This document shows, piece by piece, positions 43,972-52,171 of a DNA stretch of 64,000 nucleotides. The stretch is taken from assembly GCA_035253585.1 (NCBI GenBank), contig DATFBY010000149.1:10171-74170 (forward strand). Reading direction: 5' to 3'. The position numbers were made by a program, and so were the translations under genes. The first letter of the stretch is position 1; the number at the start of each line of letters is the position of its first letter. The notes under the pieces are model-generated. The model saw only the letters and a program-made list of their open reading frames with translations. It was not told the origin of the DNA and ran no database searches. Source of the DNA: DATFBY01 sp035253585. GTDB taxonomy: Bacteria; Gemmatimonadota; Gemmatimonadetes; Gemmatimonadales; Gemmatimonadaceae.

Positions 43972-44427
43972 CTACTGATCTTCGATCGCGGCACTCCACG
44001 AAATCCGTACTGCCCCCTCCAACGACTTCGCCGTGGGACACTTGTCCTGATGGCGCGACAGCGCACGCTCCACGACGTCGCGCGTGCCCGCGGGAATGCG
44101 AAGCCGATACGCGATGCTGATCTCGGTGAGTCGCACGATACCGTCTACGACCTCGTTCACCCCTTCGGCGTCAGCGGATATGTCCGACGCAGCAAGCTTG
44201 ATCCCGCGCACCTCCAGTGCGCCGTTGAGCGTGCCCAGCATTCACCCCGCTGTCGCCGCGACGATGTAATCGACGGGGAGCGGAAGCGGCTTGCTGTCGA
44301 TCTTGTAGTGCGCGGCGACGGGTCCGTGCACGCCCATGTCGAACGTCGCGCCGGTAGCGATCGTCGCGCGGCGATGCACGCCCTCCACTTTCACGATCTT
44401 CGATGTTGCTCTGTACAGCTCGCTCAT
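43972..44427 (-). CDS. OsmC-like peroxidase with in-frame TGA at the first active-site position (candidate selenoprotein)
   Basis: Annotated across an in-frame TGA at 44244-44242: 61 codons before it and 89 after form one continuous OsmC-like protein of 151 residues. The text around the TGA reads LPVDYIVAATAG-[TGA]-MLGTLNGAL, and OsmC proteins have their first redox cysteine exactly there (G-G-C-x-x-x-T-L). The second redox cysteine is intact (Cys130 in HQDKCPTAKSL), 68 residues further, close to the 66 of E. coli OsmC. A hairpin with a G in its loop lies 20-36 bases after the TGA, as in bacterial SECIS elements. Read as Sec62 it would be an organic-hydroperoxide reductase. Alternatives are a nonsense mutation (TGC to TGA) or a sequencing error. 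ATG overlaps the upstream stop (ATGA). Confidence 0.72.
44206..44222 (-). promoter_or_regulatory. Candidate bacterial SECIS hairpin
   Basis: Read leftward, GCGCAC (44222-44217), loop TGGAG, GTGCGC (44211-44206): a perfect 6-bp stem with a five-base loop whose second base is G. It begins 20 bases after the TGA of the OsmC-like gene. Published bacterial SECIS models ask for a short stem-loop about 16-37 bases downstream with a G in the first two loop positions, which this fits. Stem-loops this small occur by chance, so the call depends on the TGA context. Confidence 0.55.
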
Positions 44428-44720
44428 GCCTTCTCTCCGACCGGGGTCTGGTGGCGCGCGGGGGTGGGACGCACACCAGGATACATCTGCTGGAGCCGCT
44501 CGCCAGGCGTGAGCTTGGGATCGGTCGTCTGCTTTGCGCTCTCACCGCGCTCGCGGAGCTCCTTCGTGAGGCGCTGCATCTCGGCGAACGCTTCGGCCGC
44601 ACGCCGCTCCGAATCCGCTCGACGCGACGAGTATTTCCGCATGCTGTGCGCGATGAGCAGACCGGACACGGCGAGCATGGCGACGACCAGGCCGAAGAAT
44701 GCCATCATGGGGGCGGTCAT
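44424..44720 (-). CDS. Single-span membrane protein with coiled coil
   Basis: 98 residues from ATG 44720 (AGAGGT upstream). An N-terminal helix (MMAFFGLVVAMLAVSGLLIAH) is followed by a charged coiled coil (RRADSERRAAEAFAEMQRLTKELRERGE) and a proline-rich tail. First gene of the leftward redox/stress operon; its stop overlaps the OsmC start. Function unknown. Confidence 0.75.
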   Translation of the reverse strand: MTAPMMAFFGLVVAMLAVSGLLIAHSMRKYSSRRADSERRAAEAFAEMQRLTKELRERGESAKQTTDPKLTPGERLQQMYPGVRPTPARHQTPVGEKA

Positions 44721-44964
44721 TCCGGACGTACCTCTGAGAGGGCGATTTGGAGGGCCGGCAGGTAGGATTGGGGGCCCGTTCGAAGGCTCCCCCAACAACA
44801 CGAGTATGGCGCGAACGCAGCAACACCCTTTCCGAGGTAGGGGTGTATAGTGACGTTACCGTAGTTAGCTTGCCTTGGAGCGCCTCGCTCGCCAGGGAGG
44901 CGGCAGTTACGACAGGTCCGTCGTGTGCATGCCCTCGGCCCGCGCACGCCCCCATGGAGGATTC

Positions 44965-45567
44965 GTGCTGAACCGTTCGACCGCTGCCATTGGTGCGGCA
45001 GCAGTACTGCTCTTGGTCTCAGGCGCCGCGGCCACTGCCGCCGCGCAGATCACTTCGCGCCCTGCTACCAGCTCGCTGTCGGGTCTCGTCACGGCTAGCT
45101 ACGACTCGACCGCGGATTCCACTCGGGTTCGCTCCGCCGTCGTCCCAGTGCGCGGCGACCTCAAGATGTACGCGGGTTATCGTTTCGCCGGAGCCGCCCC
45201 GACCGAAGGGCCAATGTTGGTCTACCTCGTCTTCCAGGAGTCATCTCCGGCACCGACGTGGGAAAGCCCGCACGGCCGCACGCTCGAGCTCTGGGTCAAC
45301 GACAAGGACAAGATCCGCATCGAGCGCACCGAGTACATGCGGCGCACAGGCTACGAGCGCGGCCCACTCAAGGTCGACATCACCGAATGGGTGTGGGCGA
45401 CGATGCCAGCCGAGACGTTCGCCAAGATTGCCGGCGCGAAGAAGGTCGAGGGTCGCCTCGGCACACGCTACTTCGAGTTCGGCACCCAGCAGCTCGAGAC
45501 GCTTCGCGAGTTGGCGTCGAGCCTGCCCGCGACGAGCTCGACCGCGGCCGGTGTGGTGGATCCGTAG
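44965..45567 (+). CDS. Secreted or periplasmic protein, function unknown
   Basis: 200 residues from GTG 44965, which has GGAGG four bases upstream. An N-terminal signal peptide ends near VSGAAATAAAQ|ITS. The mature part is mostly beta with a central EWVWATMPAETFAKIAGAKKVEGRLG segment; no family was recognised. It is divergent from the stress operon at 44720; the 244-base gap between them shows no recognised motif. Confidence 0.75.
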   Translation: MLNRSTAAIGAAAVLLLVSGAAATAAAQITSRPATSSLSGLVTASYDSTADSTRVRSAVVPVRGDLKMYAGYRFAGAAPTEGPMLVYLVFQESSPAPTWESPHGRTLELWVNDKDKIRIERTEYMRRTGYERGPLKVDITEWVWATMPAETFAKIAGAKKVEGRLGTRYFEFGTQQLETLRELASSLPATSSTAAGVVDP

Positions 45568-45572
45568 ACGTC

Positions 45573-45671
45573 GAGATTCGAGATTCGAGAATCGAGATTC
45601 GGCAAGGCAATAGGGCCGGCGTAGCGCCGGCCCGTTCCATTTATAATCTCGAATCTCGAATCTCGAATCTC
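45573..45671. repeat. Long inverted repeat of 7-nt tandem units between convergent genes (element E4)
   Basis: Arms 45573-45600 and 45644-45671 (28 nt) pair with two mismatches. The left arm is four tandem heptamers GAGATTC/GAGAATC; the right arm is the complement, GAATCTC. It starts five bases after the stop of the plus-strand gene and ends one base before the stop of the minus-strand gene. The loop holds a perfect nested hairpin (45613-45633). Confidence 0.88.
45613..45633. terminator. Bidirectional terminator hairpin nested in E4
   Basis: GGGCCGGCG, loop TAG and the complementary nine bases form a perfect stem between the convergent genes ending at 45567 and 45673, followed on the plus strand by GTTCCATTTATA. 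Position and shape fit a shared terminator. Confidence 0.75.
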
Positions 45672-45672
45672 G

Positions 45673-46290
45673 CTATGGCCCAATCGGCCTGAATATCCAC
45701 AGACTCTCTATCCTCGCCCGGTCCATCACCGCCGGCTGCCTGACAAGTGCCCGGCTCGGATCGGCCGGGAATCCCGCGGCGTCGTAGGCGAAGGAGATTC
45801 CGGGGAGCGAGGGGATGGACACGACGTAGTGTCCTTCGCCGCTGGCGTACGCGAGCACCGGATAGAAACTCCGCATCTCGCCGATCGTCGAGCCGACGCC
45901 AATCCCCTGCGGCGTCGTAAAGGCGCTGTCGTAGACGAGCACACGCACGATCGACGTGTCACGCGTACCGGTGCTCACCGCGATCACCCGATGATCGCCG
46001 AAGTGCACGACGTGCGCGCGCTCGCGTACCCCCTCGACCGCCATGTACGACGTATCGGTCACCCGGCACAACCGGGCCAGGATCGACACCTTCACGCCCA
46101 GCTGCGCAATGCCGACTCCGCCGGGAGACAGCGGCGGGAGCTCCCGCCCATCGCAGCGCGGATCGACACGCGGCGCGCTGTCGGTGCCCTTTGATGCGTC
46201 TGCCTGACGATTGCCTTCGTTCCGTCGCTCGCACGCCCCCGCCACGAAGAGCGCGGCGAGCAGAGCAATCAGGGCACGACGGCGATGCAC
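45673..46290 (-). CDS. Putative lipoprotein, function unknown
   Basis: 205 residues from a GTG at 46290 that overlaps the end of the RidA gene by 22 bases. The signal peptide RRRALIALLAALFVAGAC has a VAGAC lipobox. The mature protein is mostly beta and cysteine-poor. The overlap makes translation coupled to the RidA lipoprotein gene. No family recognised. Confidence 0.75.
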   Translation of the reverse strand: MHRRRALIALLAALFVAGACERRNEGNRQADASKGTDSAPRVDPRCDGRELPPLSPGGVGIAQLGVKVSILARLCRVTDTSYMAVEGVRERAHVVHFGDHRVIAVSTGTRDTSIVRVLVYDSAFTTPQGIGVGSTIGEMRSFYPVLAYASGEGHYVVSIPSLPGISFAYDAAGFPADPSRALVRQPAVMDRARIESLWIFRPIGP

Positions 46291-46718
46291 TCGATCTCGA
46301 CCCGTGCGCCTAACGCCAGTCCGTTCGCGCCGAACGAGCTGCGCGCCGGCTTGGCATTCGGAAAATAGGCCGTGTACACGACGTTCATCGCCGCCCACTC
46401 CTGCATGTCCGCCAACATCACCAGACATTTCACCACCCGATCCATGGACGAGCCGCTCCGGCTCAGCACACCGCGAATGTTCTCCATTGCCTGACGAGTC
46501 TCGGCCGCGATGCCGCCGGCGACGAGATTCCCGTCAGCCCCAGTGCCGATCTGTCCGGAGAGAAAGAGCAGATTGCCGACCCGCACGGCGGGAGAGAAAG
46601 GCAGGTCCGTCGGCGTGGCCCAGGTGACGAACTCCACCCGTGGTCCCTTGTTCGAGCGATGCAGTCCACAGCCGGCGAGAGGGAGGAGCAGCAGCGCAAA
46701 CATTGTCAGGCGTCGCAT
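46269..46718 (-). CDS. RidA/YjgF-family protein with a lipoprotein signal
   Basis: 149 residues. The first 20 form a lipoprotein signal with lipobox LAGC (Cys17). The rest is a RidA fold: PFSPAVRVGNLLFLSGQIGTG at the N-terminal strands and ARSSFGANGLALGARVEIECIAVVP at the end, with the conserved substrate Arg and the typical RVEIE terminus. RidA proteins hydrolyse reactive 2-aminoacrylate imines in the cytosol, so lipid-anchored export is unusual. Cotranscribed with another lipoprotein gene. Confidence 0.85.
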   Translation of the reverse strand: MRRLTMFALLLLPLAGCGLHRSNKGPRVEFVTWATPTDLPFSPAVRVGNLLFLSGQIGTGADGNLVAGGIAAETRQAMENIRGVLSRSGSSMDRVVKCLVMLADMQEWAAMNVVYTAYFPNAKPARSSFGANGLALGARVEIECIAVVP

Positions 46719-46769
46719 GGCGCCAACGATGCGCGTGCCGGCGCTCGGGCGGTAGAGGTGACGCGCGCG

Positions 46770-49700
46770 CTACGCCGTGCGGCTCAGTCCTTCGACGCGA
46801 GCACCGCTCACGATGCCAACCAGCAGCTCTTCGAGACGCTCGAACTCGAATGGCTTGCTCAGCACAGGCTGTAAGGTCGAGTCGAGAAAGGCACGACTGG
46901 ACTCGCTCACCGTGTCGCCGGTGATGAAGAGAATGCGCGACGCCAACGCCGGTGCCTCGAGCTTCAAATGCTCGAACAGCGTCGGCCCATCCATCCCTGG
47001 CATGCGAAGATCGCACACTACGGCGTCGAACTCTTTCTCGCGCACGAGCTCCAGCGCCGCTTCACCCTCCGGCGCGGTCTCCACGCTGAAACGGCGCAGC
47101 CGCCCGAACGCCTTCATCCCGCTCCGCAGCGAGGGCTCATCGTCGACGAAGAGAACCCGGATCCCCTTGAGGGGTGAGCGCTCCAGGAACGTAGTGGGGC
47201 CCACCACTCCTGGTATCGGCTCACTCTCGCCATCGGCGGTCGGCAACGAAACGTGAAACGTCGTTCCACCTGCTGAACTATCCACGATCTCGATCGATCC
47301 GCCGTGCGCAGTAACGATCCCGTAGCTGACGCTGAGGCCGAGTCCCGTTCCATCCGATTTGGTGGTGAAGAACGGCTCGAACACGCGCTCGCGCACATCG
47401 CCGGCGATGCCACACCCGGAATCCTGCACGCCGATCATCACCTGGTCGCCATCACGCTTCGTGAAGACACGCAGTGTTCCGCCGCGCGGACTCATCGCCT
47501 GAATGGCGTTGGTGACGAGGTTCAGAATTACCTGCTGCAGCTGTCGCGGATCGCCGCTCACCGGCGGAAGATTCGCGGGGAAATCGGTCTCGAGCGTAAT
47601 CCCGCCCGACGTCATCTCGTACCCTCGCAGCCGGAGCGTGCGCTCGACGATCTCGCTGAGGTCGAGCCGCTGCCGCTGGCTCTCGCTGCGCCGCGCGAAC
47701 GTCAGCAGATCCTTCAACACCTGGCTGGCGCGCACGGTCTCGGCGCGGATGACTTCGATCGATTCGCGCTGATCGGGCGCCAGATGCCCGTCGCGCAGCA
47801 ACAGCTGAGCATACGCGCTGATCGTGCTCAGAGGATTGTTGACTTCGTGCGCCACGCCCGCCACCAGCTCGCCCACGGCTGCCAACCGCTCGGTTTCCGC
47901 CAGCCGCGTGCGCATCTCCCGCTCACCGGTGATGTCACGCCCGACGAACAGGACCGTCGGCGGCTCCGCTTCAGGGAGCATTCGCGCTGCCAGCGATACG
48001 GTGCGCACACCGCGCTCGTGCTCGAAGCGCACCTCGAGACGAGACGGCGCGCCACCCAACGCCTGCGCGATCTCGTAGCGAAGACGATCGCGGTCCTCGG
48101 GGACCGCGAATTCGTCGATCGACTTGCCGATCACCTGAATGGGCGGAACGCCAAGTATGTCGCGCACCGCGTCGTTTGCTTCGCGCACGCGCCCGCTCTC
48201 CAGTACGGTGAGCACGGCGTCGGGTGCTGCGCGGAAGAGCGTGCGGAAGCGCCATTCGGTCTTTCGCAGCGTTTCGACGAGATCGGCGTTGGCCAGCGCG
48301 ACGGAGAGGAGATCGGTCATCGCTTCGACCCGCGCGATCTCGTCGTCGGTGAACCACCGCCGCGCACGCGACACCACGGTCACCGCGCCGATGCGCTCGC
48401 CTCGACGCTGAAGCGGGATCACCGCGATACCGCGCACCGGTTGTTCGCTCACGCGCCACTCCGCCTCCGCTAGACTCTCCGGTCGACTGTGCAGCTGCAC
48501 GTCCTCCGTGTACCACACGTCGCCCGTGCGGACCACGATACCCATCGCCGAGCTTTCGCCGGAGATGTGTTGACCGCGCGTCAGGTCGGAGATGTCGGTG
48601 CTCGCCGCGATCTGCAGACGGCGATCCTCAGTGACCAGTGCCACGACTCCGCCGTCGCCCTGCACCACGTCCACAGCCGCCTCGAGGAATCGGCTCAGCA
48701 CGCGGTCGGCACTCAGCTCCACGGCGATCTGCTGCGCCAGCGTCCACATGCGCTGGAGGACGCGCTGTGCTTCGGCCAGCTCGCGCGTCCGCGATCCCAC
48801 ACGCTGCTCCAGCGTGATCGACACCTCGCGCTCGGCCTCGACGGTGCTGGCGAGCATGGTCGTGGCGCGATGCTGAACCCAGAGCGCCTGCCCCGCGCGC
48901 GCCGCGAGCAGCACACCGAAGATCGCGATCGCTATCGAGAGCGCCGGATCGGGCTCCGAGCCCATGCCGAGCGCCACCGCCGAGAACGACGCGATCAAGA
49001 TCGCCACTACGATCGACGTGATGCGAACCTTCCACGCGTGCGATGCGACCGCCGGCAGCTCGCTGGACTGCGCCGCAATCGTTAGGCGCGGGTGATCGAC
49101 CGCAGTCACCCAGCAGAGAATGGTGAGCGACCAGAGAACGACGATGCTCCGGTCGATCTCCCCGCCAAACATCAAGACGCTGTGGCTATAGAGAAAATTG
49201 GCGATCGCCACGAAGACGGTGCCCAGCGCGAGGCCGCCCGCTACTCGTACGCCAAGTACTTCCCCTCGCCAGGCCATCAACAGCGCGACCAGGATCAGGT
49301 TCGTGGTGGCGAGTGTATCCCACAGGAGAGAGGCAATGCGTGTCCAGCCGGCAACGGCGACGGTGCGGTCGGTCGCGTGCTCGATCTGCAGGATCACGAT
49401 CACCGCCGCGGCCACGAGCAGCAGCGCGTCGAGCAGCGCTTCGGTGCGCATCCAGCTTCGTTGACGGCCGAGCGATGCCCCGAGACCGATCGCCAGCACC
49501 AGCTGACCGGTGATGCCGACGATCGCTTCGGCGACGGGAACTGTGGGTGGCTCGCCGGTCGCGAGCTCGCGCACGAGCCACGCGGCCGCGCCCAGCGCGG
49601 TGAGGAGCGCGGCGCCTGTTAGGCTGGCGAAGAGCACGCGTCTCGTGCCGCTCGCGCGCCGTGTGGCGATGGTGCCGGCGCCGATCGCGGCGACCGTTTG

Positions 49701-49847
49701 AAAGAGGAAGAGCGCGCCGCTGATCGCGTTGGGGATGCCAGGTCTCGTCGCCATGGGCGACAGCACGTAGGCGATCGTCGCCAGGCAGAGCGCCTGTGCG
49801 ACCGTGGCGACCTCGACGCGACCTAGAGAAAGGCGGCTGGTACTCAT
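46770..49847 (-). CDS. Hybrid sensor histidine kinase (membrane sensor, GAF, PAS, HisKA, HATPase, receiver)
   Basis: 1025 residues. About nine membrane helices cover residues 1-330, then a coiled coil and a GAF domain (about 375-525). A PAS domain (about 527-645) is followed by HisKA with His in VAHEVNNPLSTISAY, a HATPase with DSGCGI and GTGLGLS boxes, and a C-terminal receiver with its phospho-Asp in VVCDLRMPGMDGP. The membrane part is uncharacterised. No response-regulator gene is adjacent, so the receiver may feed a phosphorelay elsewhere. Confidence 0.9.
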   Translation of the reverse strand: MSTSRLSLGRVEVATVAQALCLATIAYVLSPMATRPGIPNAISGALFLFQTVAAIGAGTIATRRASGTRRVLFASLTGAALLTALGAAAWLVRELATGEPPTVPVAEAIVGITGQLVLAIGLGASLGRQRSWMRTEALLDALLLVAAAVIVILQIEHATDRTVAVAGWTRIASLLWDTLATTNLILVALLMAWRGEVLGVRVAGGLALGTVFVAIANFLYSHSVLMFGGEIDRSIVVLWSLTILCWVTAVDHPRLTIAAQSSELPAVASHAWKVRITSIVVAILIASFSAVALGMGSEPDPALSIAIAIFGVLLAARAGQALWVQHRATTMLASTVEAEREVSITLEQRVGSRTRELAEAQRVLQRMWTLAQQIAVELSADRVLSRFLEAAVDVVQGDGGVVALVTEDRRLQIAASTDISDLTRGQHISGESSAMGIVVRTGDVWYTEDVQLHSRPESLAEAEWRVSEQPVRGIAVIPLQRRGERIGAVTVVSRARRWFTDDEIARVEAMTDLLSVALANADLVETLRKTEWRFRTLFRAAPDAVLTVLESGRVREANDAVRDILGVPPIQVIGKSIDEFAVPEDRDRLRYEIAQALGGAPSRLEVRFEHERGVRTVSLAARMLPEAEPPTVLFVGRDITGEREMRTRLAETERLAAVGELVAGVAHEVNNPLSTISAYAQLLLRDGHLAPDQRESIEVIRAETVRASQVLKDLLTFARRSESQRQRLDLSEIVERTLRLRGYEMTSGGITLETDFPANLPPVSGDPRQLQQVILNLVTNAIQAMSPRGGTLRVFTKRDGDQVMIGVQDSGCGIAGDVRERVFEPFFTTKSDGTGLGLSVSYGIVTAHGGSIEIVDSSAGGTTFHVSLPTADGESEPIPGVVGPTTFLERSPLKGIRVLFVDDEPSLRSGMKAFGRLRRFSVETAPEGEAALELVREKEFDAVVCDLRMPGMDGPTLFEHLKLEAPALASRILFITGDTVSESSRAFLDSTLQPVLSKPFEFERLEELLVGIVSGARVEGLSRTA

Positions 49848-49972
49848 CTCAACTAGGACGCGCTACAAAACGTTTGGTTGCGCGTCGCTAGGCATGCGGG
49901 CCCGGTCCCATCGGGTTGCGTCGATGTGACGATGCGGTGGCCCAGTTCTTTATCTGTGAGGGACTTGCTCCA

Positions 49973-49986
49973 CCTCGGTACCGAGG
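49973..49986 (+). promoter_or_regulatory. 14-bp perfect palindrome overlapping a ribosome binding site
   Basis: CCTCGGTACCGAGG ends two bases into the GAGGAAGGA ribosome binding site of the 49996 gene. It could be a repressor operator or an RNA hairpin that covers the site. Confidence 0.45.
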
Positions 49987-49995
49987 AAGGAAACA

Positions 49996-50268
49996 ATGAT
50001 CGATTGGAACGACGAGGATGGCGGCGCGCCGGGCGGGTGGGGCGGAGGTGACAAGACGCGCGAGCCATGGCTCGAAGACGCGGATGCTTGGCGAGGCGGG
50101 ACTACGCGACCTCGCTTACCCTGGGACGTCTCCGTGTCCGGCGACGACGATGATCGCTGGCGCGGAGACACGCATTTGGCGGAGTGGCCGGTGTGGGACG
50201 CCGGTCCCGAATACCACATGTGGAAGCGGCTCGCCGAGCAGGACCTCGAGGCGAACGACGACGACTGA
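49996..50268 (+). CDS. Small acidic tryptophan-rich protein, function unknown
   Basis: 90 residues, nine tryptophans and about a quarter Asp/Glu; no signal peptide or membrane helix. The ATG has AGGAAGGA upstream, a good site. Repeated local patterns (WLEDADAW, WPVWDAGPEY) suggest a binding surface built of Trp and acidic residues. It is divergent from the histidine kinase gene and 31 bases from the LepB stop. No family recognised. Confidence 0.65.
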   Translation: MIDWNDEDGGAPGGWGGGDKTREPWLEDADAWRGGTTRPRLPWDVSVSGDDDDRWRGDTHLAEWPVWDAGPEYHMWKRLAEQDLEANDDD

Positions 50269-50299
50269 CATGCTCGCCGGTCCGCCGCTCCACGCGGCG

Positions 50300-51040
50300 T
50301 CAGAAGCGCAATCCTATCCGGCTCCAGCGAGCGTCGAAGCTCTCCCAGTCAATCGAGAAGTAGATGAACAACGGACGTCCGCGCAGATTCTCGCGCGGCA
50401 CGAAGCCGTAGTATCGCGCATCCTTCGAGTTGTACCGATTGTCGCCGAGTGTGAAGAAGTGCGTTGCCGGTACGACGATCGGCCCCCAGTTGTCATGCGT
50501 GGGCGTCGACGGCGCGCTGCCGAAGCGCGAGCGGCCTAACGCGTACTGCTTCTGCCACACGAACGACGGATCGTAGGTGTCCTGCGCCAGCGCCTGATCC
50601 GCGCCGTAGCCCTGCCGTTGCGCGATCCCGTTCACGTGCAACAACGCGTTCCGCATGTGCAGCGTGTCGCCCGGAAGACCGACGATGCGCTTCACCACCG
50701 TCGGATGTCCATCGCTGGCGTCGGGTGACTTGTACACGGCGATCTCGCCGCGCTTCGGCTCCGAGTATCCCGGGAGATTGATGTTGGTGAATGGGATGTG
50801 CGGGCCATAGGCGAGCTTGTTGACGAAGAGGAAATCGCCGACCAGCAGCGTCGGCTCCATGCTCCCCGACGGGATGCGGAATGCCTCTATGAAGAACGTG
50901 CGGATGAAGAGAAAGATGAGCGCCGCGCCGAGAATGGAGCGGAAGAGCTCACGCCGCGAGGTGCGCTGCGTCTTCCCGCGTGCCTCGGCGACTACGGTCT
51001 TAGAGCCAGTGGTCCGGCGTTTTTTCTCGGCTACTGCCAT
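50300..51040 (-). CDS. lepB: Signal peptidase I
   Basis: 246 residues. One N-terminal membrane helix (LFRSILGAALIFLFIRTFF) is followed by the catalytic serine in RIPSGSMEPTL (Ser60) and the general-base lysine in VVKRIVGLPGD (Lys117), plus GDNRYNSKDARYYGFV. It removes signal peptides of exported proteins in the periplasm. A CGTTAGGC-type octamer lies inside. Confidence 0.95.
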   Translation of the reverse strand: MAVAEKKRRTTGSKTVVAEARGKTQRTSRRELFRSILGAALIFLFIRTFFIEAFRIPSGSMEPTLLVGDFLFVNKLAYGPHIPFTNINLPGYSEPKRGEIAVYKSPDASDGHPTVVKRIVGLPGDTLHMRNALLHVNGIAQRQGYGADQALAQDTYDPSFVWQKQYALGRSRFGSAPSTPTHDNWGPIVVPATHFFTLGDNRYNSKDARYYGFVPRENLRGRPLFIYFSIDWESFDARWSRIGLRF

Positions 51041-51152
51041 TGGCGCGTTAATCGACTCAGAGAGACGTCATGTGACGATGGTGACGGTGCAGTCGCCCCG
51101 CCGTCAACGCAATCTCGATGGCGCGCACACTCGCACACAAGGGTTCACGCAC

Positions 51153-51184
51153 GAGGGGGCGCGCTCCCGCGAGCGCGCCCCCTC
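51153..51184 (-). terminator. Perfect 14-bp hairpin downstream of the SWIB gene
   Basis: GAGGGGGCGCGCTC and its complement flank a four-base loop, 21 bases after the SWIB stop codon on the minus strand. There is no T-run, so it may be a Rho-assisted or stabilising structure, but position favours a terminator. Confidence 0.6.
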
Positions 51185-51205
51185 CGCATTGTACCCGGAC
51201 GTGGG

Positions 51206-51583
51206 TCAGGCGTTCTTGAGATGTCTGTTGACGAGCTTCGTCATCTCGAACATCGAGACTTGGCGCTTGCCGCCGAATACGGGGCGGAGCCTGTCATCAG
51301 CGTTGATCATGCGGCGATTCTTCGAGTCCTGGAGTCCATTGCGGCGAATGTAGCCCCAGAGCTTCTTCGTCACCTCGGTCCGCGGCATTGCGCTCGAGCC
51401 GACCACCGCGCTGAGGGAATCATCGGGCTGCATGGGCCTCATGAATGCCGGATTGGGCGCGCGCTTCTTTCCGCTGCTCCGGCGCGCTTTCCGACCGGCG
51501 CTCTTCCGGCGTGCGGACTTCCGGGCACCGCCCTTCTTCGCCCTGCCCTTCTTTCTCGCACCGCCTCTCTTTTTCGTGGCCAT
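51206..51583 (-). CDS. SWIB/MDM2-domain protein with histone-H1-like basic tail
   Basis: 125 residues from ATG 51583, with GGAGAGG upstream. The first 45 residues are Lys/Arg/Ala/Gly-rich (RKKGRAKKGGARKSARRKS), like histone-H1-type DNA-binding tails. The rest, SLSAVVGSSAMPRTEVTKKLWGYIRRNGLQDSKNRRMINADD, is a SWIB domain. Bacterial SWIB genes are best known from chlamydiae; here it may act on chromosome compaction. A frame upstream is open but has no start-site support. Confidence 0.88.
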   Translation of the reverse strand: MATKKRGGARKKGRAKKGGARKSARRKSAGRKARRSSGKKRAPNPAFMRPMQPDDSLSAVVGSSAMPRTEVTKKLWGYIRRNGLQDSKNRRMINADDRLRPVFGGKRQVSMFEMTKLVNRHLKNA

Positions 51584-51717
51584 CGATGACCTCTCCGAAG
51601 GTGAAATGATCGCGTTCGACAGAGGGAAACACGAGTCCGACGGCGCACAAACTACAATGACTGCCACGATGCGCAATAGGCGAGAGGCAGCTTTTTCATA
51701 GGGGAAAACACAAAAAA

Positions 51718-51809
51718 CATCGGGACTCGGGACTCGGGACTCGCGTTCCGGCGAGAGAGACCTTATCGCCAACACGCCGAGTCCGAGTCCCGAGTCCCAA
51801 GTCCCAATG
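51718..51809. repeat. Long inverted repeat of 7-nt tandem units (element E5)
   Basis: The left arm from 51718 holds three tandem GGGACTC units; the right arm ending at 51809 holds GAGTCCC units. About 26 bases pair with two mismatches. The right arm ends two bases before the stop codon of the cupredoxin gene. It lies between that gene and the SWIB gene. Confidence 0.82.
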
Positions 51810-51811
51810 TC

Positions 51812-52171
51812 TTAGCGAACCACCAGCGTCCCCCTCATACTCGGGTGCAGCGCGCAGATGTATTTCCACTCGCCGCGCGCGCGAGCCACCATGCGCCACG
51901 TCCCCTTCGGCTGCACGATGCCGGAGTCCCAGCTGGAGTCGCTGGCGGTCGCCGTATGGGGGACGATGTCATCGTTCCGCCACACGACGGTGTCGCCAAC
52001 GCTCACCGTGACGTTCCCCGGTGCGAACGCGAACGAGGCAATCGCCACAGTGCGCGCTACGGGGCGCGACTTCGCAGAGTAAGCGGCCGATCGGGCGGCG
52101 CCGGCCGCGGGGAGCGCCAGCAGCGCTCCACACACGGCGATCAACAGGCGACGCACCTTCCACGCGTGCAT
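51812..52171 (-). CDS. Secreted plastocyanin-like cupredoxin
   Basis: 119 residues with a signal peptide (LLIAVCGALLALPAAGAARSA). Copper ligands of the type I site are visible as His in DDIVPHTA and Cys-x-x-His-x-x-Met in YICALHPSMRG, as in plastocyanin/amicyanin. Probably a periplasmic electron carrier. ATG overlaps the stop of the DUF4142 gene by one base. Confidence 0.9.
   Translation of the reverse strand: MHAWKVRRLLIAVCGALLALPAAGAARSAAYSAKSRPVARTVAIASFAFAPGNVTVSVGDTVVWRNDDIVPHTATASDSSWDSGIVQPKGTWRMVARARGEWKYICALHPSMRGTLVVR

Noticed and set aside
43972..44427. Two separate small genes instead of one OsmC gene
   Set aside because: The two parts are contiguous in one frame, align with the two halves of one OsmC protein, and neither half would fold or act alone.
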